This document shows, one piece after another, positions 1 through 7,260 of a stretch of DNA of 8,581 nucleotides. A program made the translations under genes and the position numbers. The notes below the pieces were generated by a model, which was given only the letters and a program-made list of their open reading frames with translations, was not told the origin of the DNA and ran no database searches. The stretch's first letter is position 1. Every line of letters starts with the position of its first letter. This DNA comes from Bacillota bacterium (GTDB taxonomy: Bacteria > Bacillota > Bacilli > Alicyclobacillales > SLC66): contig JAJZZT010000175.1 of assembly GCA_021797415.1 (NCBI GenBank), forward strand, positions 1 to 8,581, read 5' to 3'.

Positions 1-50
1 CCCCTGACAGGCAATGCACTCACGTATCCATTCGCCCCTTTTTAGAGGTG

Positions 51-99
51 GCTCAAAAGGGGGCCGCACAGCGCGGGTCAACCCTGCCCCCTTTTGAGC
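51..99 (-). terminator. Long inverted repeat after cysC, probable bidirectional terminator
   Basis: Positions 51-64 and 86-99 are perfect 14-base inverted repeats (GCTCAAAAGGGGGC / GCCCCCTTTTGAGC) around a 21-nt loop. The repeat begins 8 nt after the cysC stop codon. The core has the layout A4-G5C-loop-GC5-T4, the usual shape of an intrinsic terminator that works in both directions. The T tract is only four bases and is followed by GAGC rather than more T, so efficiency is uncertain. A third related arm (35-47) could pair with the 51-62 arm instead. The 50 bases to its left show no gene or other signal. Confidence 0.55.
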
Positions 100-107
100 A
101 CGCTATT

Positions 108-722
108 TTAGAGCTTGTCCGACGGGTGCGCTATGCGGGCGAGGATGACCTGCGCCACCGCGGCCACGCACTCCTCAAGAGGCTGCCGGTCCGTCCGCAG
201 ATGGACCTCCGGCGCAAGCGGCGCTTCATAGGGCGACGTGATCCCCGTAAAATCCCGAATGATCCCTTCGCGCGCCTTGTGGTACAGTCCTTTTGGATCG
301 CGCCTCGCACACTCTTCCAGCGGGCAGTCCACGAACACCTCGATAAACTCTCCCTGCGCAAACAGCGCGCGCGCGCGGTCGCGGTCCTGACGAAAAGGTG
401 AGATGAACGCGACCACGGTCACCACGCCGGCATCGACAAACAGTCTCGCGACCTCGGCGATGCGCCGGATGTTCTCCTCCCGGTCTATCGCGGCAAATCC
501 GAGATCCTTGTTCAGGCCCGTCCGCACGCGGTCGCCGTCAAGCAAATAGGTGTGTATCCCGCGGGCAAACAGGTCTTCTTCCAAAGCGTTGGCCAGTGTC
601 GACTTCCCGGCGCCGGACAGTCCCGTCAGCCAGATCACGCAACTGGAATGCCCCATCTGCTTTCTGTGCCGCGCTTTGTCAATCGCCGTCGGCGGCGCGG
701 TCAAATGCACGTCCTGCTTCAC
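108..722 (-). CDS. cysC: Adenylylsulfate (APS) kinase CysC
   Basis: This cytoplasmic enzyme phosphorylates adenosine 5'-phosphosulfate with ATP to give PAPS, used for sulfate assimilation or sulfation. The 204-residue product has the normal CysC length. Visible motifs, counted from the GTG start, are the P-loop GLSGAGKS at 34-41, DGD at 62-64 followed by the [12 protein letters not shown] segment, the [10 protein letters not shown] helix near 83-92, [12 protein letters not shown] near 107-118, the [18 protein letters not shown] block near 130-147, and [11 protein letters not shown] near 158-168. GTG at 722 is preferred over the in-frame ATG at 740: a GGAGG lies 6 nt upstream of the GTG, and that same GGAGG would fall inside the coding sequence if the ATG were used. 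No ATP sulfurylase gene is in the window, so the APS donor must be encoded elsewhere. The gene follows the LarA-like gene by 73 bp and may have its own weak promoter. Confidence 0.96.
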   Translation of the reverse strand: MKQDVHLTAPPTAIDKARHRKQMGHSSCVIWLTGLSGAGKSTLANALEEDLFARGIHTYLLDGDRVRTGLNKDLGFAAIDREENIRRIAEVARLFVDAGVVTVVAFISPFRQDRDRARALFAQGEFIEVFVDCPLEECARRDPKGLYHKAREGIIRDFTGITSPYEAPLAPEVHLRTDRQPLEECVAAVAQVILARIAHPSDKL

Positions 723-728
723 AAACAA

Positions 729-733
729 CCTCC
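729..733 (-). promoter_or_regulatory. Shine-Dalgarno site deciding the cysC start
   Basis: GGAGG on the minus strand, 6 nt before GTG 722. It supports the GTG start over the ATG at 740. Confidence 0.8.
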
Positions 734-754
734 ATCCCAAGCTGCGTTTGCGCT

Positions 755-783
755 ATAGTAAAAATACACCGCCTGCCGCCCAA
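755..783 (-). promoter_or_regulatory. Candidate weak sigma-A promoter for cysC
   Basis: On the minus strand TTGGGC (778-783) and TACTAT (755-760) are separated by exactly 17 nt. The match to TTGACA/TATAAT is 3/6 and 4/6. A start near 748 would give a leader of about 25 nt before the GTG. No terminator separates this site from the LarA-like gene, so cysC may also be read by read-through. Confidence 0.35.
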
Positions 784-795
784 ACCGTCCCATTA

Positions 796-2097
796 TTATA
801 ACACTGTATCATAGTCCTGCGGTTGTTTGGCGAGTGTGCCCGCCTCGTCAAACGAAAACGGCGCGGGATCGCCGCATACGGTCGCGGACGGAATCCGTCT
901 CGCATCCGGCAGCAGCGCCTCTGAAATCCACATGCGGTCCAGCCGCAGGGTATTTTCAATACGCACCAGACGGCACACGCGATAATCGAGGATGTTGCAC
1001 GTCTTCACGGCCGCCTTCAGCGCAAGTTCATCCGATTCAAGAACGGTCGCGAGTTTGGTCGGCGCGCAGACGGTGGATGTGAGGCCATTGGCGTACATCG
1101 CCGCGAAGTCGATCTTGTCCGCCAGCGCGCGCGTGGTGAAATCCGCCGTGCCCACCCCGTTCGCGTTGCCTTCCGACGCCGCCGTCAGGTCGAGCGCCAC
1201 GAGCTTGTTCACCGCCGGCCCGCCCGCGGCGTACGGCGTTGGATACCGTCCGGTGATGTTCGGATCCATCCCGTCGCCGCTGATATTCTTGCCAATCCAG
1301 TCGACGACGAGCACGTCGAGTTGCGCAAACGGAATCGCGGGCATGCGCCGCCGCGCCTCTGCGAGCAACGCCGGTTCGGCGGCCTCGATTTGGGCGGCGG
1401 GCACCACCTCGATGCGCGCAATTTCATCGTACGCGTTTTCGACGGTCGCCACGCCGAACAGGACGGGCAAGCGGTCGATGATCAGGCGCGCTGCGGTGGG
1501 CACCGTCTCCGCCATGTGGCGAAAGCCGAGCCGGTGGCAGGCCTCGGCGCCTTTTTGTTTCCCAAGCCCGATCGCGATCATTTTCATCAGGCCGCTCTCG
1601 TACGGTCCGCGAAATGCGGTGTGCGGCTTCACCCGGTTGATGACGACGATCGCGTCCGCCTGTGCGGCGGCCCGGTCGGCGTACACCGGCAGACCGTTTG
1701 TCAGATGGCCGAGCAGCGCCACGTCCAGCGAGGAGACAATCGGCGCGCCCGCCGTTTCTTCGGTGAGGCCCAGTTGGGCGAGCACCGCGCGCTGCCCCTC
1801 CGCGGTCGCCCCGCCGTGGCTGCCCATGGCGGGCACGATGAAAGGCATGGCGCCGGCCGCCCGCAGTTCCTCCACCAGTACGGCGACAAGTCCCGGCAGG
1901 CGGGCCATGCCCCGACTGCCCACGGCCACCGCCACGCGCGCGCCCGGCGCCAGCTTCGCGACGGCGGGCTCCGCCCGCAGGAGCGCGCGAAGTTCCCGCT
2001 CCGGTTGCGCGACGCGTTCATTATCAAACCGCTGGCGCACCAGGGCCATGCGCGGCAGCGGAATATCGCGCAGGAGAGATTCAATCACGCCGTCCAC
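796..2097 (-). CDS. LarA/DUF2088-like protein (nickel-dependent hydroxyacid racemase superfamily)
   Basis: The 433-residue product resembles the lactate-racemase (Lar_N, formerly DUF2088) superfamily, whose characterised members are nickel-pincer racemases or epimerases of 2-hydroxyacids. The N-terminal half shows a Rossmann-like segment (VAVAVGSRGMARLPG) leading to MGSHGGAT at 91-98. A second block, VKPHTAFRGPYESGLMKM, carries His159 and Lys172. By position these resemble the catalytic His and the cofactor-bearing Lys of LarA, but that equivalence is inferred by eye. The C-terminal half (DVLVVDWIGKNISGDGMDPN) is less familiar, so this looks like a divergent subfamily and the substrate is not predictable. 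GTG 2097 is chosen because GGAGG lies 7 nt upstream; the longer in-frame ATG at 2157 has no such site. The gene ends in tandem stops TAA TAA. The upstream neighbour is a sugar isomerase-like gene, and no larB/C/E cofactor genes are present. Confidence is high for the family and low for lactate specificity. Confidence 0.78.
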   Translation of the reverse strand: MDGVIESLLRDIPLPRMALVRQRFDNERVAQPERELRALLRAEPAVAKLAPGARVAVAVGSRGMARLPGLVAVLVEELRAAGAMPFIVPAMGSHGGATAEGQRAVLAQLGLTEETAGAPIVSSLDVALLGHLTNGLPVYADRAAAQADAIVVINRVKPHTAFRGPYESGLMKMIAIGLGKQKGAEACHRLGFRHMAETVPTAARLIIDRLPVLFGVATVENAYDEIARIEVVPAAQIEAAEPALLAEARRRMPAIPFAQLDVLVVDWIGKNISGDGMDPNITGRYPTPYAAGGPAVNKLVALDLTAASEGNANGVGTADFTTRALADKIDFAAMYANGLTSTVCAPTKLATVLESDELALKAAVKTCNILDYRVCRLVRIENTLRLDRMWISEALLPDARRIPSATVCGDPAPFSFDEAGTLAKQPQDYDTVL

Positions 2098-2104
2098 AGC
2101 CTCG

Positions 2105-2109
2105 CCTCC
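2105..2109 (-). promoter_or_regulatory. Shine-Dalgarno site deciding the LarA-like start
   Basis: GGAGG on the minus strand, 7 nt before GTG 2097. It lies inside the longer reading frame that would begin at 2157 and so argues against that start. Confidence 0.7.
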
Positions 2110-2186
2110 CTGAATCCCTAATCCTACCTTGACAATGCTTCGGCCAGCCGCCACCATCCCCGGACATGGAGTTCACCTTTCTTCGG

Positions 2187-2240
2187 CAGGCAATCTCCTA
2201 TCTCCAGGCAATCTCCTATCTCCAGGCAATCTCCTATCTC
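2187..2240 (-). repeat. Three perfect tandem copies of an 18-bp unit over a stop codon
   Basis: The plus-strand unit CAGGCAATCTCCTATCTC occurs three times head to tail at 2187-2204, 2205-2222 and 2223-2240, and a further CAG begins a fourth. Read on the minus strand, each unit carries TGG AGA TAG GAG ATT GCC. The rightmost copy contains the last codons and TAG stop of the isomerase-like gene; the other two repeat the same in-frame TAG. Each unit also contains two purine-rich Shine-Dalgarno-like stretches. Perfect identity suggests recent slippage duplication. Confidence 0.95.
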
Positions 2241-3061
2241 CAGACGATCCCCGCCTGCGCCAGGAGCGATTTGAGCGCGGAGGCCGCCACCTTGAACAGT
2301 TCAGGCCCGCTGAAGCCGGCCAGATCACCCTGGGAAGCCAGATGCGGCTCCAGCGACAGGAACCCGTCGTATCCGCGCGCTTTCAGCGCCTGCAGCAACG
2401 CCGGCCAATCGCCGTCCCCCCGTCCCGCGGGAACCACCTTGTTGTCTGAAAAGCGCGCGTCCTTCACATGGACGTACTCCACAGCGGGCGCGAGTTTCGG
2501 CCAGGCGTCGGCGAACGGCTTCACGCCGCATAGAATGAAATTGGCGGGATCAAACGCGCAGCGCAGCCGCGGATGAGAGACGGCATTCAGCAGGTCGACG
2601 CAGCGTTCGTCCGTATCGCCGTAGATGCGCCGTTCATTTTCGTGCACGAGGACGACATCCGTCTCCTCCGCCGCGCGGGCAAATTCGGCCAGGTAGCGGA
2701 GCACGGTCGCGCGGTATTGTGCGGGATCATGGCCGTCCGGTATGTAAAACGAGAACAGTCTCAAGTAGGGAGCCGCAAATTGCCGGGCGATAGCCAAAGC
2801 GCGCAGAAAATCGCGTCTGTGCGCCTCCAGATCGCTCGTGACGGCAACCTTGCCGATCGGAGAACCGATGGCGGATACGGCAATCCCGCGCCGGAGAAGT
2901 TCAGCGCGCACGCGCTGCAATTCCTCCGTATCCAGTTGCATGACATTCTTGCCCCAGACGCCGCGCAATTCGATGTGCGAAATCCCTTCCTCCGCGAGCG
3001 TGTCGAGCTGAACAGCCAAATCCGGCGAAATCTCGTCTGCAAAAGCCGTCAAGGTAACCAT
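2234..3061 (-). CDS. TIM-barrel sugar phosphate isomerase/epimerase-like protein
   Basis: The 275-residue product belongs to the AP-endonuclease-2-like (xylose isomerase-like) TIM-barrel family, which includes IolE, Hyi and many sugar epimerases. The N-terminus VTLTAFADEISPDLAVQLDT followed by IELRGVWGKNV is typical of a subgroup annotated only as sugar phosphate isomerase/epimerase. Residues placed like the family's metal ligands are Glu141 (VHENE), Asp171 (FDPANF), His198 and Asp201 (HVKDA) and Glu238 (SLEPH), so the barrel looks catalytically intact. ATG 3061 is chosen because the family pattern begins there. The only purine-rich site is GAGGGGG at 3074-3080, a rather long 12 nt away; alternatives at ATG 3082 or TTG 3097 lack a good site. 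The TAG stop lies in an 18-bp tandem repeat. The LarA-like gene follows in the same direction after 136 bp, suggesting a shared sugar-acid or polyol pathway. The substrate is unknown. Confidence 0.85.
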   Translation of the reverse strand: MVTLTAFADEISPDLAVQLDTLAEEGISHIELRGVWGKNVMQLDTEELQRVRAELLRRGIAVSAIGSPIGKVAVTSDLEAHRRDFLRALAIARQFAAPYLRLFSFYIPDGHDPAQYRATVLRYLAEFARAAEETDVVLVHENERRIYGDTDERCVDLLNAVSHPRLRCAFDPANFILCGVKPFADAWPKLAPAVEYVHVKDARFSDNKVVPAGRGDGDWPALLQALKARGYDGFLSLEPHLASQGDLAGFSGPELFKVAASALKSLLAQAGIVWR

Positions 3062-3202
3062 GCGGGCGTCATACCCCCTCATTTTGTCGGACTGCAATCG
3101 CTAAACTCGCGACGAGCAAAGTGACACTGGAGACCCAGCCAATTTTTATCCTGCCGATGGCGGCGCGCCTGCACCATGGAGTTTATTGGGGAAAGGATGG
3201 CG

Positions 3203-3802
3203 TCACGGCAGGGCGCGGCCCGCGATGATAGGGAACAGCCAGCCGTCGCGCACCTGTCGCACATCCGCCACGCGCAAGGGAGAGCGCCGCAGCGCGCCCT
3301 GCAGGGATCGATTCAGGTGACAGCCGGCGCCCATCACCTTCCACAGCGGGGTCAGCGCGTCCTGTGTCACGCGCGGCAACAGTCGGTCGTGGCGCACGTG
3401 TTCAAGAAACAGGAACTGCCCGTCCGGTCGCAGCACGCGCGCAATTTCGCGCAACACGGCGTCGACATCGCGCACGGAGCACAGGACAAGCGACGACAGC
3501 ACCGTGTCAAACGACGCGTCCGGAACGTCCATATGCTCGGCGGGACTGGCGAGCACCGGAATTTCCGGCCATCTTCCGGCCAGTTCCCCACGCATCGACC
3601 GGTCGGGTTCAAGCAGCACGACATCCGTCACGCGCGGGCCGAGCGGCTCAACGTCCAGGCCGGTTCCCGCGCCGATGATCAGCGTCCGCCCATTTGCGCG
3701 CGCATTCTGGCTGGCGCGCAGGCCGCCCACCACGCGTTCCATTGCGGCTTCGTTGCGCACGTAGAAGCGCGAAAAAAGCGGATGATCAATCTGGTCTGCC
3801 AT
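3203..3802 (-). CDS. Class I SAM-dependent methyltransferase, METTL7/TMT1-like
   Basis: This 199-residue protein is a compact Rossmann methyltransferase. Motif I is TLIIGAGTGLDV at 40-51. Acidic motif II is LLEPD at 63-67, where the Glu would bind the SAM ribose. The segment around SPAEHMDVPDASFDTVLSS (86-104) is followed by VLREIARVLRPDGQFLFLEH at 116-135. The C-terminal signature, FLEHVR then LTPLWK and GCHLNR near 160-165, recalls the METTL7/TMT1 family, whose animal members methylate thiols and hydrogen sulfide; the bacterial substrate is inferred, not shown. ATG 3802 is preferred over upstream in-frame starts because AAGGGAGG sits 7 nt before it, and the upstream 68 codons are arginine-rich and overlap the glycerate kinase gene. 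The gene begins 43 bp after the glycerate kinase stop, as in an operon with metY. Confidence 0.85.
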   Translation of the reverse strand: MADQIDHPLFSRFYVRNEAAMERVVGGLRASQNARANGRTLIIGAGTGLDVEPLGPRVTDVVLLEPDRSMRGELAGRWPEIPVLASPAEHMDVPDASFDTVLSSLVLCSVRDVDAVLREIARVLRPDGQFLFLEHVRHDRLLPRVTQDALTPLWKVMGAGCHLNRSLQGALRRSPLRVADVRQVRDGWLFPIIAGRALP

Positions 3803-3809
3803 ATGCGCG

Positions 3810-3817
3810 CCTCCCTT
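3810..3817 (-). promoter_or_regulatory. Shine-Dalgarno site deciding the methyltransferase start
   Basis: AAGGGAGG on the minus strand, 7 nt before ATG 3802. It fixes the start and rejects the longer in-frame reading from 4006. Confidence 0.8.
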
Positions 3818-3845
3818 GGAGACATGTGATAAACCAAATTCCGAC

Positions 3846-5027
3846 TTATCGCGGCTCATGCGGGACATCGCGACCTCCCCGCGAAAAGAGAGCGCAACTC
3901 CATCCCGCCGCGAACAGACGGACCACGCGTTCCGCCGCGGCGGCCGCCAATTCCGCCGCCCGCGCCATCGCTTCCTGCTGCGCGATCGGGCCGTCGGCAA
4001 GCGCAAACGCGGCGGTCAACCCGTGTTCATACAGTGCTTCGTGGCCTTCCCCCAGCACGCCTGCAAGAACGACCGCGGGCACGCCATCCGCCTTGGCCGC
4101 ACGGACGACGCCGGACACCACCTTGCCCTGGAGCGTCTGCCTGTCGCACCGCCCTTCGCCCGTGATCACGAGCGCCGCTCCGCGCAACGCGTCTTGGAAC
4201 CCGACCGCATCCTGCACCAGGTCCGCGCCGCTGGTCAGCGAGGCGCGGCAAAACCCCAGCAAGGCCGCCGCAAGGCCGCCGGCCGCTCCGGCGCCGGGGA
4301 CATCCCGCACATCGCGCCCGACAGCGGCCAGGATGACAGCGGCAAAATGGCCGAGCGCATCGTCAAGCCAGCGCACCATCTCCGGTGTCGCGCCCTTTTG
4401 CGGCCCATAGACAACACTCGCCCCGCGCTCGCCCACAAGGGGCGCGTCCACGTCGCACGCGACGGTGAATACCGCATCCGCCACGCGGGCATCAAACGCC
4501 GCCAGATCAATCTGCGCCAGACGCGGCAGCGCGCCCGCCCCGCGCGGCAGATCCTCCCCGCGATCGTCCAGCAGCCGCGCGCCCAATGCCTGCAAAAAGC
4601 CCGCGCCGCCATCATTGGTTGCGCTGCCCCCAAGGCAGACGATCACTTCGCGCGCGCCCTCGTCCAGCGCCAAGCGCACCGCCTGTCCCACGCCGAAACT
4701 GGTGGCCAAGAGCGGATTGCGCAGCTCTTGCGCGATGTCCGCCAGCCCGGCCATCTCCGCCACCTCCACAACCGCCCGCCTGCCGGGCAACAGGCCGATG
4801 CGCGCGCTGACCGGCGCGCCCAGGGCGTCCACTGCGGCGCATTCGACAAAACGGCCGCCTTGCGCCGCGACCAGGATCTCCATGGTCCCCTCGCCGCCGT
4901 CCGCCAGCGGCACCTGCGCAATCACGGCATCCGGGACCGCGCGCCGCACGCCGGCGGACATGGCTGCACACGCCTGGAGAGCGGTGAGACTGCCTTTGAA
5001 AGAATCGGGAGCGAGAACAATCTTCAT
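3846..5027 (-). CDS. glxK: Glycerate 2-kinase, type I (GlxK/GarK family)
   Basis: The enzyme phosphorylates D-glycerate with ATP, normally to 2-phosphoglycerate, which feeds lower glycolysis. The 393-residue product matches the family along its length: MKIVLAPDSFKGSLTA at the N-terminus, LADGGEGT at 41-48, LGGSATNDGGAG at 132-143, CDVDAPL at 191-197 (usually CDVDNPL), GAGAAGGL at 246-252, and TGEGRCDRQTLQGK at 289-302. The last 20 or so residues (from about AAGWSCALF) extend past the usual end near 380 and look non-conserved. ATG 5027 begins exactly at the family start, but only a weak GAG precedes it. The gene starts 15 nt after the metY stop, so translational coupling is likely. Glycerate may come from glyoxylate, serine or sugar-acid breakdown; the nearby LarA-like and isomerase-like genes make the last plausible. 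Confidence 0.95.
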   Translation of the reverse strand: MKIVLAPDSFKGSLTALQACAAMSAGVRRAVPDAVIAQVPLADGGEGTMEILVAAQGGRFVECAAVDALGAPVSARIGLLPGRRAVVEVAEMAGLADIAQELRNPLLATSFGVGQAVRLALDEGAREVIVCLGGSATNDGGAGFLQALGARLLDDRGEDLPRGAGALPRLAQIDLAAFDARVADAVFTVACDVDAPLVGERGASVVYGPQKGATPEMVRWLDDALGHFAAVILAAVGRDVRDVPGAGAAGGLAAALLGFCRASLTSGADLVQDAVGFQDALRGAALVITGEGRCDRQTLQGKVVSGVVRAAKADGVPAVVLAGVLGEGHEALYEHGLTAAFALADGPIAQQEAMARAAELAAAAAERVVRLFAAGWSCALFSRGGRDVPHEPR

Positions 5028-5042
5028 CAGCGCTCGATAGGC

Positions 5043-6552
<1,510 letters not shown>

Positions 6553-6559
6553 TGGGCTT

Positions 6560-6588
6560 ACCATAGCGCATGCGCCATACCGTGTCAA
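6560..6588 (-). promoter_or_regulatory. Sigma-A promoter for metY
   Basis: On the minus strand TTGACA (6583-6588, a perfect -35) and TATGGT (6560-6565, 4/6 at -10) are separated by 17 nt. The predicted start is the A near 6553. It lies between the MerR/RacA-like gene and metY and is the best housekeeping promoter in the window. Confidence 0.75.
6563..6578. promoter_or_regulatory. Palindromic candidate operator in the metY promoter
   Basis: ATAGCGCATGCGCCAT is a 16-bp dyad with one mismatched pair and a perfect GCGCATGCGC core. It fills most of the -35/-10 spacer and overlaps the -10 box, where a bound protein would block RNA polymerase. No known regulator consensus was recognised. Confidence 0.35.
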
Positions 6589-6634
6589 TCAGCGATTCTC
6601 TCTGCCCAATGTCTCTTGGTCCACTTCATTTCTC

Positions 6635-7117
6635 TCAACCAAACATCCGCCGCAGCACACCCTTGCGCCGATGCCTGTCGCGCCGCGATTCGCGGATGCC
6701 GGCCAATTCCGAGAGGATGGCCGACTGCCCCTGCGAGACGACGTCCATCCGCTCGTCCACGTACTGCTTGAGAGCATCCGCCTGCCTCTGCGACACACGC
6801 TCCAGCCGGCTCTGCAGGAATTCGGCCAGAAGCAGCGCGGGAGACGGTCGCGCGGCCTCGCGTTCCTGCACCGCCAGATCGCGGTCGGCGTAAAACACGC
6901 GCAGCACTTCGCGGATCAGGTGCATCGACAACCCCTTGTCGCGCAGCGCGCGGACTTTTCCCAGGCGCGCGAGGGCTTCGTCCGTATAGACGCGCGTACC
7001 CGCGTCGTCGCGCGTCACGCGGATACTGTCCGAAAACTCTTTCTCCCATTGCCGGATCGTGGTCTGCGACGCACCCACGCGCGCCGCGACTTCCGAAATC
7101 GCATAGACTCTCTCCAC
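6635..7117 (-). CDS. MerR-type HTH protein with helical C-terminus, RacA-like candidate
   Basis: The 160-residue protein starts with a winged helix-turn-helix of the MerR type: YAISEVAARVGASQTTIRQW near 5-24, then RVTRDDAGTRVYTDEALARL and a helix (LRDKGLSMHLIREVLRVF) to about residue 75. Residues 95-145 (LLLAEFLQSRLERVSQRQAD onward) are predicted helical and heptad-like, and the end is strongly basic (RRDRHRRKGVLRRMFG). No effector-binding or metal-binding domain is present. B. subtilis RacA, which anchors the chromosome at the pole during sporulation, has the same plan of MerR-like HTH plus coiled coil, but the identity here is not established. GTG 7117 is chosen because AGGAG lies 8 nt upstream; GTG 7126 would directly abut that site. 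A sigma-H-like promoter and 0A boxes precede it and a terminator follows, so it is probably monocistronic. Confidence 0.8.
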   Translation of the reverse strand: MERVYAISEVAARVGASQTTIRQWEKEFSDSIRVTRDDAGTRVYTDEALARLGKVRALRDKGLSMHLIREVLRVFYADRDLAVQEREAARPSPALLLAEFLQSRLERVSQRQADALKQYVDERMDVVSQGQSAILSELAGIRESRRDRHRRKGVLRRMFG

Positions 7118-7125
7118 ATTCCCCA

Positions 7126-7130
7126 CTCCT
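7126..7130 (-). promoter_or_regulatory. Shine-Dalgarno site deciding the MerR/RacA-like start
   Basis: AGGAG on the minus strand, 8 nt before GTG 7117 and with no gap to GTG 7126. It favours the start at 7117. Confidence 0.65.
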
Positions 7131-7197
7131 CGCCGGTTCTGAGGACTTTAGCGGTAGACTATGAGGTAGTCCGAAGCGCTCTTTATCCTATAACCCC

Positions 7198-7227
7198 TTA
7201 TTCTGCGCGCCTCGCGTCGAATCCTCC
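7198..7227 (-). promoter_or_regulatory. Candidate sigma-H promoter of the MerR/RacA-like gene
   Basis: On the minus strand GGAGGATTC (7219-7227) is followed after 12 nt by GCAGAATAA (7198-7206). The B. subtilis sigma-H consensus is RnAGGAwWW, 11-12 nt, RnnGAATww. Here only the last -35 base differs and the -10 is a full match. The start would lie near 7190, about 73 nt before the GTG. No good sigma-A promoter is seen in this gap. Confidence 0.55.
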
Positions 7228-7243
7228 GGCGAACCGTGGGAAC

Positions 7244-7254
7244 TTTTGTCGAAC
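7244..7254 (+). promoter_or_regulatory. Candidate Spo0A (0A) box
   Basis: The plus strand reads TTTTGTCGAAC, containing the 0A-box core TTGTCGAA. It lies about 17 bp upstream of the candidate sigma-H -35 box, roughly at -53 to -63 from the predicted start, where Spo0A commonly activates. A second, degenerate copy (CGGCGAAC, 7228-7235) lies exactly 20 bp away in the same orientation; CGAACCG is shared by both. Confidence 0.5.
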
Positions 7255-7260
7255 CGAATG

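Noticed and set aside
365..378. Alternating GC tract in cysC (13 bases), possible phase-variation or Z-DNA site
   Set aside because: It encodes an ordinary part of CysC (DRARALFAQ), and such runs are common in GC-rich coding sequence. No sign of frameshifting.
992..2113. 373-codon and 266-codon plus-strand frames opposite the LarA-like gene
   Set aside because: Ser/Ala/Arg-rich antisense translations with no recognisable motif. The minus strand carries a coherent superfamily protein with a good Shine-Dalgarno.
3062..3202. Promoter or terminator between the methyltransferase and isomerase-like genes
   Set aside because: Only short stems (GCCG/CGGC, CTCG/CGAG) without T tracts and no paired -35/-10 boxes of acceptable quality were found.
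3803..4006. 68-residue N-terminal extension of the methyltransferase
   Set aside because: It is Arg-rich and overlaps the end of glycerate kinase, while the family-like N-terminus and a strong Shine-Dalgarno support ATG 3802.
4844..4853. Reverse 0A-box-like sequence TTCGACAAAA inside glycerate kinase
   Set aside because: It lies within conserved coding sequence away from any promoter and is likely a chance match.
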